The notes beneath the pieces were generated by a model that worked only from the letters and a program-made list of their open reading frames with translations, was not told where the DNA came from and ran no database searches. The position numbers and the translations under genes are program-made. This document shows positions 1-9,070 of a DNA stretch of 29,512 nt, one piece after another. The stretch's first letter is position 1. The number at the start of each line of letters is the position of its first letter. The DNA comes from a virus, in the IMG/VR virus record IMGVR_UViG_3300030118_005046, positions 1 to 29,512 of that record. The stretch is one strand, 5' to 3'.

Positions 1-3000
1 ATACGCTTCGCAAGGCAGGGCCACTCGTTTGTCACTCCAATGACCCATAGAGGCACACCCAACGCCATGAGGAGACAACTTCACAGAAGCCATGGCTCCT
101 CGTATTCGTTGCTGTTTGAAGCAGAGACAGAACACAAGCACCACGGCTTTGGCTCTGCTAAGTCATCAAACTCCTCCACGGTCTTTGAGTTGGACTCTCT
201 GGACACGAAGGTGGAGTCAGGGTACAGAGCAACAGGCTCCTTTGCATCTGATGGCCTCCCACTAGCCGAACTAGATGGTTTCAGATTGCCAGACATCAAG
301 CAATCCGCTCACTCAGGAGTCACTCCCAGAACGGATTTGGATTATCTCGTAGCACCGGGACAGGAGCAGACTGAGACAGACGGTGCAGGACACCTCGTCA
401 GAAGGGCCGCACCGAGCAAAGATGCCACAACTTCGGGTCCAACTAGGCTCACTTTTGCCAACGCTTTGACTGGTGGAAGTCGCTATAACACGTCTAGTGA
501 AATTATACTGAACGGGTTTTTGATTGATGACTACACACTCTCCGCAGGACGCCCAATTGCCCCTGTAATAGACACAGGATCGAGTGATTATTTCTCATTG
601 GGATTGGAAGAAGGCGTCTTAGTACCACGTTCTGGTACTGAACTAGGAACTGTCCCTCCTCTGCTCTGTCACGACCCAGAATATCTCAACATGGCGGCAC
701 GAACGGCTAACCCTGCCAACGATAACGCCGGTATAAACACAGATTTTGGTGATTTTGCACTACTCGACAAGGACAACACCGGGACCGGGTGCGTCCCTGA
801 TGCATTCCTATGTCATTGGCTTGCTGAATACAGCCATCCGGCCCTCTTCGGAACCAGTCGTGAACACTATTTGACGTTCAGATACAGGGAGGCAGGGACG
901 CCTCGTTCCCTAAACTACCCACCCACGAGAAGTCTGTACCTACGGAACCACTCCAACCCCACTACTACTGCACAAGCAGAGAACGCTCTGCCGTTTGAGA
1001 GACTATACATCACACAATGGTTGCAGAACTTCGGATACAATGCATTGAACGCATCGGGACAGAAGAATGTGGATGGTATGCGCTCTGCTAACGCAGTATA
1101 TATGGGACACACCACACATAGGGAAGCACAAGGTACTCTGAGACTCACCAAAGAATATGATCGCATAAGATATAGTCGAGGTGAGGGGATAGGGGATGGC
1201 ATACAACCAGAGAAACTATCTGCAACCATATCATATGATACTGATTCAGATAGTGTATCGTTCACAGAATATGAGATTGTCGTGGACAATATGGTCGCAT
1301 ATGATTTCAGCAGAAGACTACCTGTCAGAGCGTGGGGTTTCCGAACAAGTTCTGATGCTCTGAATATGCTATCAGGAGATCCTACTGAGGCAGATACCAA
1401 CCTGCAACCCGTCTTCGGTAGTGCTAGATTCGATGGAGGAGTTCACGACTCGGTAAACAAGATACCCGATGCAACTACCTACGGTTCATCTTGGAGATTC
1501 CCCACGAACTACAACGGGGTCGAGAGAAGTCTGCCAATAGGACTGATTACGACTGCACACACAGCAGAATCAACCCCATTCTCAAGCGTGATAAGGAGAA
1601 GCAACACCAAGCCACTCACCTCAGAGCAACCAATAGGGATAGGGCTGACGCTAGGGGTTGAGTCTGCGGGTCTTGTGAAACCGACAGCGTTACCTGCCGG
1701 GATGTGGGAACCCAAGACCGACCCGGACAAGGGAGCAAATGAGCCTTTGAAGGCAATACCGATGAATAAAGGCTCAGACCCTTTCATCGACTTAGTTCAA
1801 TACACAGGCTCAAACTCATACTCCCAAGGTGATTCCGAGTCTGCGGTTAGTTCCACGCAGTTCGGAGTGTCAGGTGGCTTCCATCATCTCAAGGGGAATG
1901 CGCTACACACCAACGCCTCTGCCATCGACCACTCAAGCACAGCAAACATCCACTACCCCACGACTGGATGGGGAATAGGGACTCACACCAACTCCACAAT
2001 AAACAACATACTAGGCATCCCGTTGTCCGAGATAAGCGATCATAGGCAAGTGCAATCCAGAACCGAACCACGTCTAGGATTCGTCATACAGACTGAGAAC
2101 GAGAGGCAGAACAACAAGAATATCGAGTATGTGATAACATCAACGAAAGCCGCTTCTCTGCATAGCGATTTGATTGTCGGTCAGCACTTCCCTGTCTTGC
2201 CATCCTTTGTCTCAAACTCCAAGTTTGGTACGCATAACATGACCATAAACCCCGGAAGCCCTACGAGTCAAACCATCTCAAATCCATACTCACTACCCAC
2301 ATGGAGTCCAGACACCAAGGATGACAAGGGCGATGGTGGTGCGGCGGTAACTTCACTCTCGATAAGCAATGCAGGTTCTGGCTATCAATTCCCAAGCGGC
2401 ACACTAGGGTTCACAGGTGGTGGTGGTGGGACAGGATTCACAGGGACTTACACTACTAGCACCAACGTCGCTAGTGCCACCGTATCAGGCTCCAATGGTC
2501 AATATGTAGTGGGTGGAGTGGGGACGCACTCATGCACGATTGCGGGTAACGCGACTGCCACATACACGATTACCAACGATGGCAGACCAATCAGCAACAC
2601 CATCTCGATTGGCAACGGAGGATCGGGTTTCAACTCAAGCACGGTCAGTCTAACAATAGGCTCACCGAACGCGAGCCACAATTCAGTCCCCGCCACCGCC
2701 ACCGCAACGATTGGATTCGGTGCGACAATTTCTAACCCAACTTCCCAAGAGCATGAGATAGACATATCGGGTACGAACATAAACACTCTGACTTTGGATG
2801 GGAATCATACTCCCACATCTAACGCTCCGCTCCGTTCAGATTACTCGTTCGGCTCAACCTTAGCCGTCAATGAAGACATCTCGGCATGGCCTTCGACGGG
2901 AACATTGTATTTGCAAGATGGTGTTCAAAGTGCTTTCATCACTTACTCTGGAAAGAATACATCCGGTGGCGTAGGTAATCACACCTTTACAATATCAGAT

Positions 3001-6000
3001 TCTAGTCATGGTCGTGCTTTCACCTTTACAAGTGGTAGCACCGTTTTCGATTTGAATCCCAACCCCCAAAACGCGGGGGCGCAATTGGGTACACCGACAA
3101 TACCCGCAAGCACTCTTACTATGACAATCAATCAGACAAGCCCTGCCGCACAGACACCTGCGACTGTCAGGATAGGTTATGAAAAAGTCGGTAGCAAATA
3201 TTACATTCGTGCGGGAGGCAACGCCTACCACATAAGCAATGCCGGTGCAGGATTCACATCAGGAGGGACAAAAACAGTTCAGTTATTCTTGAACGGACAA
3301 TCGGCATATGCCGGTGGAAATAATATTGGCTTTGCCAATTCAGGAAACGTAGTAGCAGACGTAAGTGCGGCGACAACCAATGGCAAGATAATATCAGTCA
3401 CGGTCAATAATCAAGGAGATGGATACACCTCTGCGCCATCTGTCTCTGCTCCGGGTGGCACAGGAGAATCGCTGACGGCTTCATTGGCAAGTGGGCATAC
3501 TCAGACAGGCACTATAACAGCCGTGACGATTGGTAACAACGGAGGAAGCGGATACACTTCTGCCCCTGCGATAACCCTGCCTACGACTCACTTGAAAGGA
3601 GGAGGTACTGCACAGACGGCAACAGCAGTATTGGGTTCGACAGGGCCGTTGGTATCGGTGAGCATAGGCGCAGGTGGTTCAGGCTACACAACCACGCCGA
3701 CCATCGTTGTCAATGAAGGAGGATCGAGTGCTGTCGTGGTAGCGACTGTATCGTTACCCACTAATCCTGATTTGCTAATTGCATCCAAGACTCATGGCAT
3801 GGACTATTGGGCTGTCCGTGGCTCTGCTGATTTGCCACCATGGGGTGGGACGTACATTCTGAGGAAGACGTATCTCAACAGGACAGAGGAAGGAACATTG
3901 ACCACGGACGTGTTTGGCACGGATGGAAACGCCACCACATCTAACCAGAGAAGGAAGTCCATTGACTACTTCGTAAGACCCGTTCGCCCATTGAAACTCT
4001 TCGGCTTTGCTTCTGACATACAGCAAGACGGTTGGTTGATGGGTGCTAGATCATCATACGGAGATGCTGACCTTGAGCATCAGGCATTCACTAGAGACAA
4101 CAGGTATGGTGTCTTTGAGGCAAACATGGAGAGGAATCTAGGTGACTTGAAATTCATATCGACCGCCGAGGGAATATTCCAAATCACATATCCCGATGCC
4201 AATGAACACGATGCGGTGTTCCACCTGCTACCTAGTGCATCTATGCTTCAATTCTTCAAATCGGATGCTGTCCGCAAGACTGTCGATGGGGAGTTCAACC
4301 CAGAGATAGAAGCACGATACTCACAGACTACGCATCCGGGTGGAGGCGAGTCCCTGCACCAGTCAGAGACAAGGTATAGAGCAGAGGGGACAGGCATTAG
4401 CGGTGACTTCGTGAAGCAGACTACACCAGATGCGGTGACGCACACCCACATGGATTCGACCATGAGACTGTATCCACAGTTCAAAGTCACGAAACACGCG
4501 GGTTCCAACAATAACGTGTTCCTTGAGGACGCATCTCTGTTGCCCGCCTCTGGCACTCTGTTCATAGTGGGCAAGGGCAAGGTGACATACACAGGCAAGA
4601 GCAAGAATAAACTCACAGGGATAACCAACAGCACCGGGGTATCGGACTTGACGGGACAGATACTCAGATACACGACGGTGACTAGCCCATCTGCCATCTC
4701 CGACATACGATCACTCACCACGCCTCATCTGGTGTCTCCGACATACATCGACAATGCAATCACCCTAGCCAAGCAGGTGTCCGCGACATGGCACAGGTAC
4801 GATGTCACCAATGATGCGGTCAAGCAGACCACTCTCGGTTATAGAGGCCTGTTGGAGTATGACCCGACGGACTTCATGATGATTAACCAGAGGCCACTAA
4901 TCATAGACAACGGCAAGACCTCGGCCCTCGTATCGACATCATCCCCCTCCATCACCGCAATCAGATTCGACGGCAAGGAAGTCACCGACACCGACTTCCC
5001 ACCCTACCTGTTCGACCAGAAGAACACGGCTCTGAGGATTGCCGGTGTGGAGAAGGACGAGTTATCCACCTTCCTGCTGTTCAGGAACATAGAGGCTGAC
5101 AGCCTCACAGACTTCGGACTGTCACAGGGTCCGATCCTAATGGGACAGCAGGGATACATAGGCGTCAGGACTAGCGACGCCGCGATGATGCTACTGGATG
5201 ACTCCGGCTCAGACCTAGCGGGCTTCAACGTGACCCCGACGAGTGCCTTGCTAGGGAAGGACAGGGAAATCTCATCCACCCTCGACGCCCACCCCTCCCT
5301 CCGCCTCGTGTCCGACCACTCTGCTATCTTCACCGCTCGCAAGACGAAGGGCCTGAATGTCATGGAGGTTATACGCAACCTAAGCCAGATAGATGGCAAG
5401 CAACTAATCAATGAGAAGAACGGAGCCATGGTTTACTCATCGAACGTATTCAATAACAAGGGCATGACCTTCGGCATGGGTAGTGCAATCCGTAGTGTAA
5501 CTGCGAGCAAGATGTTTGACTCTCCGAATGAGATAGTGATTGTGGGCGACCAACTGGCCCAGAACGAAAGGGTCTTTGTCGTCGTAAAGGACTTGGAGAG
5601 GATGAAGAAGGAGGCAAGCAAGGGAGCAAGTAGCAACCTAGTCAGGACATTGAGACAAGAGATACCCGGACTCAAGACCAACAGCGAGGCATTGAAACTC
5701 GCCAAGTCCATACTGTCACGATCCGAGAACAGCGCACCTCTCATAACAATTAGCGGAGCCATCAAAGCATCCATGGTTCAGCCCGGTGAGATAATCAACA
5801 TCGACCTGCCCATGCATGGCCTCCGTGGAGAATACATGGTCTTTGAAGCGACTCACAACTACATCCAATCCACTAGCGACTTCATAGTGGCACAGTATGA
5901 CAAGGGCATAGAGGGCATACTGTCCGACCTACAAGCAGTATCAGGTAACGCCAGTCCACTAGACGATGCGGCGGGCAAGGTGGTCGATGTAGCAGAAGTG

Positions 6001-6183
6001 TCATTGTCAAGCGGCATCAATGTGGTTGCAGTCCACAAGGTATTTGTGCGTAGCGTCAGCAATACAGGATTCATTATAGGGGCGAAACACACTAATGGGA
6101 TGGGCAAAATCGGTGTGCGTGACGGGAACAAGCGAGGGCGGGCCATCGGCACGAGCAAGAGCCTGTATTACGAGGTGAAATGA
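1..6183 (+). CDS. Giant tail hub / tail-tip fibre protein, 5' end outside window
   Basis: Virion structural protein, probably the baseplate or tail-tip hub carrying a long fibre-like insertion. The frame is open from base 1. The first ATG, at base 40, has no ribosome binding site, so I treat the gene as truncated by the window edge; 2047 residues follow that ATG. The middle part (about residues 770-1240 from that ATG) is Gly/Ser/Thr-rich and holds GxGY repeats. The C-terminal 300 residues change character: they are mixed alpha/beta, with PGEIINIDLP followed by a Gly-Glu-Tyr-Met-Val strand and a THNY segment. This resembles the phage hub barrel (late control D / gp27-like), where a 'PG..v.v' strand precedes a 'G.Y.V..v.H' strand. 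It overlaps the next gene by ATGA. Tail assignment is inference from these patterns, size and the downstream fibre genes. Confidence 0.65.
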   Translation: MRFARQGHSFVTPMTHRGTPNAMRRQLHRSHGSSYSLLFEAETEHKHHGFGSAKSSNSSTVFELDSLDTKVESGYRATGSFASDGLPLAELDGFRLPDIKQSAHSGVTPRTDLDYLVAPGQEQTETDGAGHLVRRAAPSKDATTSGPTRLTFANALTGGSRYNTSSEIILNGFLIDDYTLSAGRPIAPVIDTGSSDYFSLGLEEGVLVPRSGTELGTVPPLLCHDPEYLNMAARTANPANDNAGINTDFGDFALLDKDNTGTGCVPDAFLCHWLAEYSHPALFGTSREHYLTFRYREAGTPRSLNYPPTRSLYLRNHSNPTTTAQAENALPFERLYITQWLQNFGYNALNASGQKNVDGMRSANAVYMGHTTHREAQGTLRLTKEYDRIRYSRGEGIGDGIQPEKLSATISYDTDSDSVSFTEYEIVVDNMVAYDFSRRLPVRAWGFRTSSDALNMLSGDPTEADTNLQPVFGSARFDGGVHDSVNKIPDATTYGSSWRFPTNYNGVERSLPIGLITTAHTAESTPFSSVIRRSNTKPLTSEQPIGIGLTLGVESAGLVKPTALPAGMWEPKTDPDKGANEPLKAIPMNKGSDPFIDLVQYTGSNSYSQGDSESAVSSTQFGVSGGFHHLKGNALHTNASAIDHSSTANIHYPTTGWGIGTHTNSTINNILGIPLSEISDHRQVQSRTEPRLGFVIQTENERQNNKNIEYVITSTKAASLHSDLIVGQHFPVLPSFVSNSKFGTHNMTINPGSPTSQTISNPYSLPTWSPDTKDDKGDGGAAVTSLSISNAGSGYQFPSGTLGFTGGGGGTGFTGTYTTSTNVASATVSGSNGQYVVGGVGTHSCTIAGNATATYTITNDGRPISNTISIGNGGSGFNSSTVSLTIGSPNASHNSVPATATATIGFGATISNPTSQEHEIDISGTNINTLTLDGNHTPTSNAPLRSDYSFGSTLAVNEDISAWPSTGTLYLQDGVQSAFITYSGKNTSGGVGNHTFTISDSSHGRAFTFTSGSTVFDLNPNPQNAGAQLGTPTIPASTLTMTINQTSPAAQTPATVRIGYEKVGSKYYIRAGGNAYHISNAGAGFTSGGTKTVQLFLNGQSAYAGGNNIGFANSGNVVADVSAATTNGKIISVTVNNQGDGYTSAPSVSAPGGTGESLTASLASGHTQTGTITAVTIGNNGGSGYTSAPAITLPTTHLKGGGTAQTATAVLGSTGPLVSVSIGAGGSGYTTTPTIVVNEGGSSAVVVATVSLPTNPDLLIASKTHGMDYWAVRGSADLPPWGGTYILRKTYLNRTEEGTLTTDVFGTDGNATTSNQRRKSIDYFVRPVRPLKLFGFASDIQQDGWLMGARSSYGDADLEHQAFTRDNRYGVFEANMERNLGDLKFISTAEGIFQITYPDANEHDAVFHLLPSASMLQFFKSDAVRKTVDGEFNPEIEARYSQTTHPGGGESLHQSETRYRAEGTGISGDFVKQTTPDAVTHTHMDSTMRLYPQFKVTKHAGSNNNVFLEDASLLPASGTLFIVGKGKVTYTGKSKNKLTGITNSTGVSDLTGQILRYTTVTSPSAISDIRSLTTPHLVSPTYIDNAITLAKQVSATWHRYDVTNDAVKQTTLGYRGLLEYDPTDFMMINQRPLIIDNGKTSALVSTSSPSITAIRFDGKEVTDTDFPPYLFDQKNTALRIAGVEKDELSTFLLFRNIEADSLTDFGLSQGPILMGQQGYIGVRTSDAAMMLLDDSGSDLAGFNVTPTSALLGKDREISSTLDAHPSLRLVSDHSAIFTARKTKGLNVMEVIRNLSQIDGKQLINEKNGAMVYSSNVFNNKGMTFGMGSAIRSVTASKMFDSPNEIVIVGDQLAQNERVFVVVKDLERMKKEASKGASSNLVRTLRQEIPGLKTNSEALKLAKSILSRSENSAPLITISGAIKASMVQPGEIINIDLPMHGLRGEYMVFEATHNYIQSTSDFIVAQYDKGIEGILSDLQAVSGNASPLDDAAGKVVDVAEVSLSSGINVVAVHKVFVRSVSNTGFIIGAKHTNGMGKIGVRDGNKRGRAIGTSKSLYYEVK
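2341..3770 (+). repeat. GxGY/GxGF repeat region inside the tail gene
   Basis: Six imperfect protein repeats of the type (V/I)S(V/I)xNxGxGYTSAPxI occur in this stretch. Their cores are NAGSGYQFPSG, NGGSGFNSSTV, NAGAGFTSGG, NQGDGYTSAPSV, NGGSGYTSAPAI and AGGSGYTTTPTI. The last three are evenly spaced and closest to each other, suggesting recent tandem duplication. Such Gly-Tyr repeats are common in tail or surface proteins of marine phages and are thought to form beta-solenoid or adhesin-like modules. Confidence 0.75.
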
Positions 6184-6524
6184 TGCCGGTGCTAGATTCC
6201 TTGAAGTCCGCTTTGACCGATCATCTCTCTAGTCTAGTCACTCGCATGACCCTCGGTTCCAACGGAGGGGATGCGTCGAGCAGGGACGGGGGGGCGGGGA
6301 CGCCACAGATCACAGTTACCCCCCAAGTCACCAAGATAGACGACAGGACTATCGCAATCTCCGCTAACTTCGACACGCAACAGACATCCTCCCAGAGCAT
6401 CAAGGAGGTGGCCCTGCATGGTGACACCGCACTAGATACCCCTGCCTACCGAGCGACCTTCCTACCCATAGACAAGAACAGCACGAACGAGGTTCGCGTG
6501 GATGTCCTGATGGAGGTGCGTTGA
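6180..6524 (+). CDS. Small tail-associated protein (fibre connector-like)
   Basis: 114 residues. The start overlaps the stop of the tail hub gene (ATGATG around the TGA), implying coupled translation. The N-terminus is a short helix, followed by a Gly/Ser-rich linker. The rest is beta-strand-rich, with IKEVALHGD, then ...ATFLPIDK and a final V-R-V-D-V strand. This order ('i.EvgL', then 'r..f.pi.k', then a last strand) recurs in small phage tail proteins that link fibres to the tail. No enzymatic motif is visible. The role is inferred from position between two tail genes. Confidence 0.55.
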   Translation: MMPVLDSLKSALTDHLSSLVTRMTLGSNGGDASSRDGGAGTPQITVTPQVTKIDDRTIAISANFDTQQTSSQSIKEVALHGDTALDTPAYRATFLPIDKNSTNEVRVDVLMEVR

Positions 6525-6593
6525 ATGTCAAAAATTTCGCCGCCGCCCAAATCTCAGGAAAAACCTGTCAGTCCTGACAGGAGGTGTGACTGA
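6525..6593 (+). CDS. 22-codon proline-rich ORF between tail genes
   Basis: Tiny ORF beginning directly after the TGA of the preceding gene. A GGAGGTG ribosome binding site lies in that gene's last codons, 6 bases upstream of the ATG. Its own TGA overlaps the next start as TGATG. The product is proline-rich and basic, with no recognisable domain. It could be a genuine mini-protein or just a translated spacer that carries ribosomes to the fibre gene; start and stop geometry is the only support. Confidence 0.4.
   Translation: MSKISPPPKSQEKPVSPDRRCD
6564..6581 (+). promoter_or_regulatory. Hairpin abutting the fibre-gene ribosome binding site
   Basis: CCTGTCAG and CTGACAGG form perfect inverted arms. 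As RNA this is a 7-bp stem with a four-base loop. The last bases of the 3' arm are the first bases of the AGGAGGTG ribosome binding site of the fibre gene that starts at 6593, so folding would partly hide that site. Translation of the 22-codon ORF would melt it. A regulatory role is inference. Confidence 0.4.
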
Positions 6594-7681
6594 TGGCAGG
6601 GCTAGGGCAAGGGCATGAGACAGCCAACCAGTCATACCAATCAGACGGGCTGAGAGACACGGATGTCCTAGCCAGTCCCACGCTGACCAACTTCAACGAG
6701 CGCGGACTCATGAACGGTGTCGTGCCTATCGTCAGCAACGACTACAACTCAGGCTCGCGCAACGCATCTCAGACTGGCAACTGCGCTTGCTCCACATCAG
6801 GCAACCAGTCCATCGTCATCGCGGCAGGGACCATCCTCGTCGATGGTATGTTCTATTCCATAGGCTCGCAGACTCTCAATGCCGCCACGGTCACGGCTCA
6901 GTATGCCACATACAACAGTAGCACGGCCCCCACCCTCTCCGCCAACCACGAGAGAATCCTCTTGGTGTATTTCGATCCCACCCTCACGGGGAACATAGGC
7001 TTCGTGTATGGGAACGCCATAGACACGTCGAGTGGGGCCTACCCCCAATCCCCCTCCGCCCACCTCGCCCGCCAGACCATCGTCCTCGCATCAGCACGTC
7101 TGCACTATGCGGGCAACGAGGTGAGAATTGCATCTCTTGAAGACAAGAGAGTCTTCGTCAGGCCGGGGCCAATACCAGTCTCTGCATTGGTGAACGCATC
7201 AGGTAACGCGGCAATGCCCGCGAACAATTTCATCTCCGGGGACAATACAGCCAACCTACCTGTTACTGACTTAGGATTCATCTTCGCCCGTGACCCTGCG
7301 GGACTTGGCGACCACCCTGACGGTAGCGGCGGCACACATCTGTTCTATCAGTCCGATCAGAGAATCAACCAAGCAGGGACAGGTGGGGCATATCAGATAA
7401 CGCCGACACACAGGACATCCATACTGACAGGAACATACACAGGGGCGCAGAAGAACTTCACATTGGAATACAGCCCTCTCGGTTCTCAGGATGAGGCATC
7501 AACCAAACTCATTGAGGTAGTCATGTATAAGTCGGGAACGCCACGCTTCATCGCCACTCTCATACAAGGGCTAGACTACACCATATCGGCTAACGTAGTT
7601 ACTGTCAATGGCTCTCTTGGTTACACAGGCACACCGACTCATGTTAGAATCTCCTATGTTCATGCGGGGCATACTGGATGA
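6593..7681 (+). CDS. Tail fibre / receptor-binding-type structural protein
   Basis: 362 residues, beta-rich and Gly/Ser/Thr/Asn-rich, with no enzymatic motif. The N-terminal half contains SIVIAAGTILVDGMFYSIG, the pattern 'v.v.aGta.vdG..y' of phage fibre/appendage proteins. It is followed by a HERILLVYFD strand and a Leu-Ala-Arg-Gln segment. The C-terminal 90 residues look like a separate beta-sandwich (NFTLEYSPLG through HVRISYVH). Strong AGGAGGTG ribosome binding site 6 bases before the start. The stop overlaps the next gene by ATGA. Two cysteines (CAC) lie near residue 63. Most likely host-recognition or fibre protein; function inferred from composition and location. Confidence 0.55.
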   Translation: MAGLGQGHETANQSYQSDGLRDTDVLASPTLTNFNERGLMNGVVPIVSNDYNSGSRNASQTGNCACSTSGNQSIVIAAGTILVDGMFYSIGSQTLNAATVTAQYATYNSSTAPTLSANHERILLVYFDPTLTGNIGFVYGNAIDTSSGAYPQSPSAHLARQTIVLASARLHYAGNEVRIASLEDKRVFVRPGPIPVSALVNASGNAAMPANNFISGDNTANLPVTDLGFIFARDPAGLGDHPDGSGGTHLFYQSDQRINQAGTGGAYQITPTHRTSILTGTYTGAQKNFTLEYSPLGSQDEASTKLIEVVMYKSGTPRFIATLIQGLDYTISANVVTVNGSLGYTGTPTHVRISYVHAGHTG

Positions 7682-7860
7682 AGACTAACCATTACCGTGA
7701 CAAGATAAGTCAAGACTGTCCTAAGTGTGAGAACCGTGTGTTAGCGATAAGAATCAATGGCTTCTATGCTGGATCGAGAGACAGAATCTTTCTATGGGAA
7801 TGTCCCCTGTGCGGTGATGTCTGGAAGAAGGCGAAGCCAAGGTTGAAGGTGGAAGCATGA
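7678..7860 (+). CDS. Small zinc-ribbon protein
   Basis: 60 residues with two knuckles, CPKC near residue 14 and CPLC near residue 42, about 28 residues apart, as in a classical zinc ribbon. The tail is basic. Start and stop both overlap neighbours as ATGA, so it is part of the tail-gene operon. Its being transcribed with structural genes suggests a late-expressed factor, but no specific partner can be named. Confidence 0.65.
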   Translation: MKTNHYRDKISQDCPKCENRVLAIRINGFYAGSRDRIFLWECPLCGDVWKKAKPRLKVEA

Positions 7861-8255
7861 GTCTGTTTGAGAAAGCATGGTTGTTAGTAAAAGACGATCC
7901 CATGTGTGAGAACTGCATAGACAAACCCGCAATGCGCGGTAGTGATTTCTGCCAAAGTTGTGCCATGAGAATGACAGGCGTTCCGTATAGTGAAATGACT
8001 GAGGATCAAAAGGGGATGTTCAGGAGATCGGATGACAAGTCAGAGGAGAAGGGCAAGTTCAGAGGTTACTCAAGGAACACCATTAGCGGGCGAGCAGAGA
8101 GGCAAGCCAAAGCAAAGACGCACAACCAGAGCAGAAAGATTCAACGAAGGAGAACGCGCCAGATATACAGTCGAAACAAGAAGCGTGGCAACGTCCGACC
8201 CAAGATGAGGAGACAACTAGGTGCAGGTGGCTCAAGAGCCGAGACTAAGAGATAG
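7857..8255 (+). CDS. Zinc-finger protein with long basic tail
   Basis: 132 residues. N-terminal zinc module: CENC near residue 20 and CQSC near residue 35. The second half is very rich in Arg, Lys, Gln and Ser, and is probably disordered and nucleic-acid binding. It could be a DNA-condensing or RNA-binding virion-associated protein; this is inference from composition. Last gene of the rightward unit; its final 11 bases overlap the end of the leftward gene at 8245, so the two transcription units converge here. Confidence 0.6.
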   Translation: MSLFEKAWLLVKDDPMCENCIDKPAMRGSDFCQSCAMRMTGVPYSEMTEDQKGMFRRSDDKSEEKGKFRGYSRNTISGRAERQAKAKTHNQSRKIQRRRTRQIYSRNKKRGNVRPKMRRQLGAGGSRAETKR

Positions 8256-8385
8256 GCTTACCGTTCCATGTCTTCTTTTCCTTCTGCCTCTGGCGGACTC
8301 TGCGGCAGATGTGACAATGGGTTCGACCATTCCTAAAGCCCCTCATCACTTTCTTGCATCTTGGATTGTCACAAGTCCAAGTCAT
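8245..8385 (-). CDS. Small zinc-finger protein (46 aa)
   Basis: I start this gene at the internal ATG at 8385 because GAGGAGGAG, the last Glu codons of the upstream gene, sits right before it (GGAGGAG-TGAC-ATG). The longer reading frame overlaps that gene for no reason. The product has CDNPRC and CHIC pairs making one zinc site, followed by a strongly basic tail (RRVRQRQKEKK). It is the last gene of the long leftward train. Role unknown; nucleic-acid binding is likely. Confidence 0.65.
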   Translation of the reverse strand: MTWTCDNPRCKKVMRGFRNGRTHCHICRRVRQRQKEKKTWNGKPIS

Positions 8386-8386
8386 G

Positions 8387-9070
8387 TCACTCCTCCTCAA
8401 ACGCGAAAGTATTCGATCGGACAAACTGACATGGTATGGTGACAGGACGCTCAGTCCTCTCATCAGTTATTCTGATTTCCTCCTTCACCATCATGTGCTT
8501 GTATAAACCGGCAATCAACTCGACCTCTGCGGCCAAGACTCTCAACACGTTACGCATCATTCCTCTCTGCCACTCGGAAATCAACGCAATGGGTTTGAGC
8601 ATGAATGAGAGATGAGTGATGGCTGTCTGCTTCTTGCGATTCAGAGTGGATAGGTTTCGCAGGTCGTACCTACGAGGATAATCCCCATAGTGAAGTTTCG
8701 ATGCCTCGCTGACCATCTCGCTGAAATCGACAGGGTTGCCTTTCACATTATGCTTATGAGTTAGCAAGGCATGATCGAATTTCTCGTTGCCATAACCGAC
8801 AAGTGTTACACTTGAGTCAATCCTATTGTCCAACCAACTCTGCAATTCCTTAAGCGGGAGTGTTATTGTCTTCTTCTTATTAATCAGAATTCGACCAGTC
8901 AGATCGGTGAATATCGACATCGTTTTCCCATCAAAGAAAGCGGCGGCGTCCAATGAGAACTCTCTGGGCTTCTGCCACCCCTCTGGCAAATCACTAGCAT
9001 CGGTGGAGGAGAAGACCCGATAGGCAATCACTCTGTTTACTGTCATCCAATCATACAATGACACAATCAC
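8387..9070 (-). CDS. Exonuclease-like (DnaQ/PolB-exo fold) protein, degenerate active site
   Basis: Up to 227 residues. LVGYGNEKFDHALL (about residues 90-103) matches the Exo II motif of DEDD 3'-5' exonucleases ('lvGyN...FD...L'). EWQRGMMRN...AAEVELIAGLY (about 165-193) resembles the Exo III helix ('..rG.......Y...Dv.....ly') but has Glu where the catalytic Asp is expected. No clear D-x-E Exo I motif is seen; LDAA near residue 41 may be its remnant. It may therefore be inactive or highly divergent. The GTG at 9070 overlaps the upstream stop, but the GTG at 9064 is better spaced from GGAGGT. Lies next to the helicase-like gene. Confidence 0.45.
   Translation of the reverse strand: MIVSLYDWMTVNRVIAYRVFSSTDASDLPEGWQKPREFSLDAAAFFDGKTMSIFTDLTGRILINKKKTITLPLKELQSWLDNRIDSSVTLVGYGNEKFDHALLTHKHNVKGNPVDFSEMVSEASKLHYGDYPRRYDLRNLSTLNRKKQTAITHLSFMLKPIALISEWQRGMMRNVLRVLAAEVELIAGLYKHMMVKEEIRITDERTERPVTIPCQFVRSNTFAFEEE

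Noticed and set aside
915-6158. Leftward ORFs of 60-161 codons inside the giant tail gene
   Set aside because: They lack ribosome binding sites and recognisable features and are explained as antisense shadows of a long coding frame.
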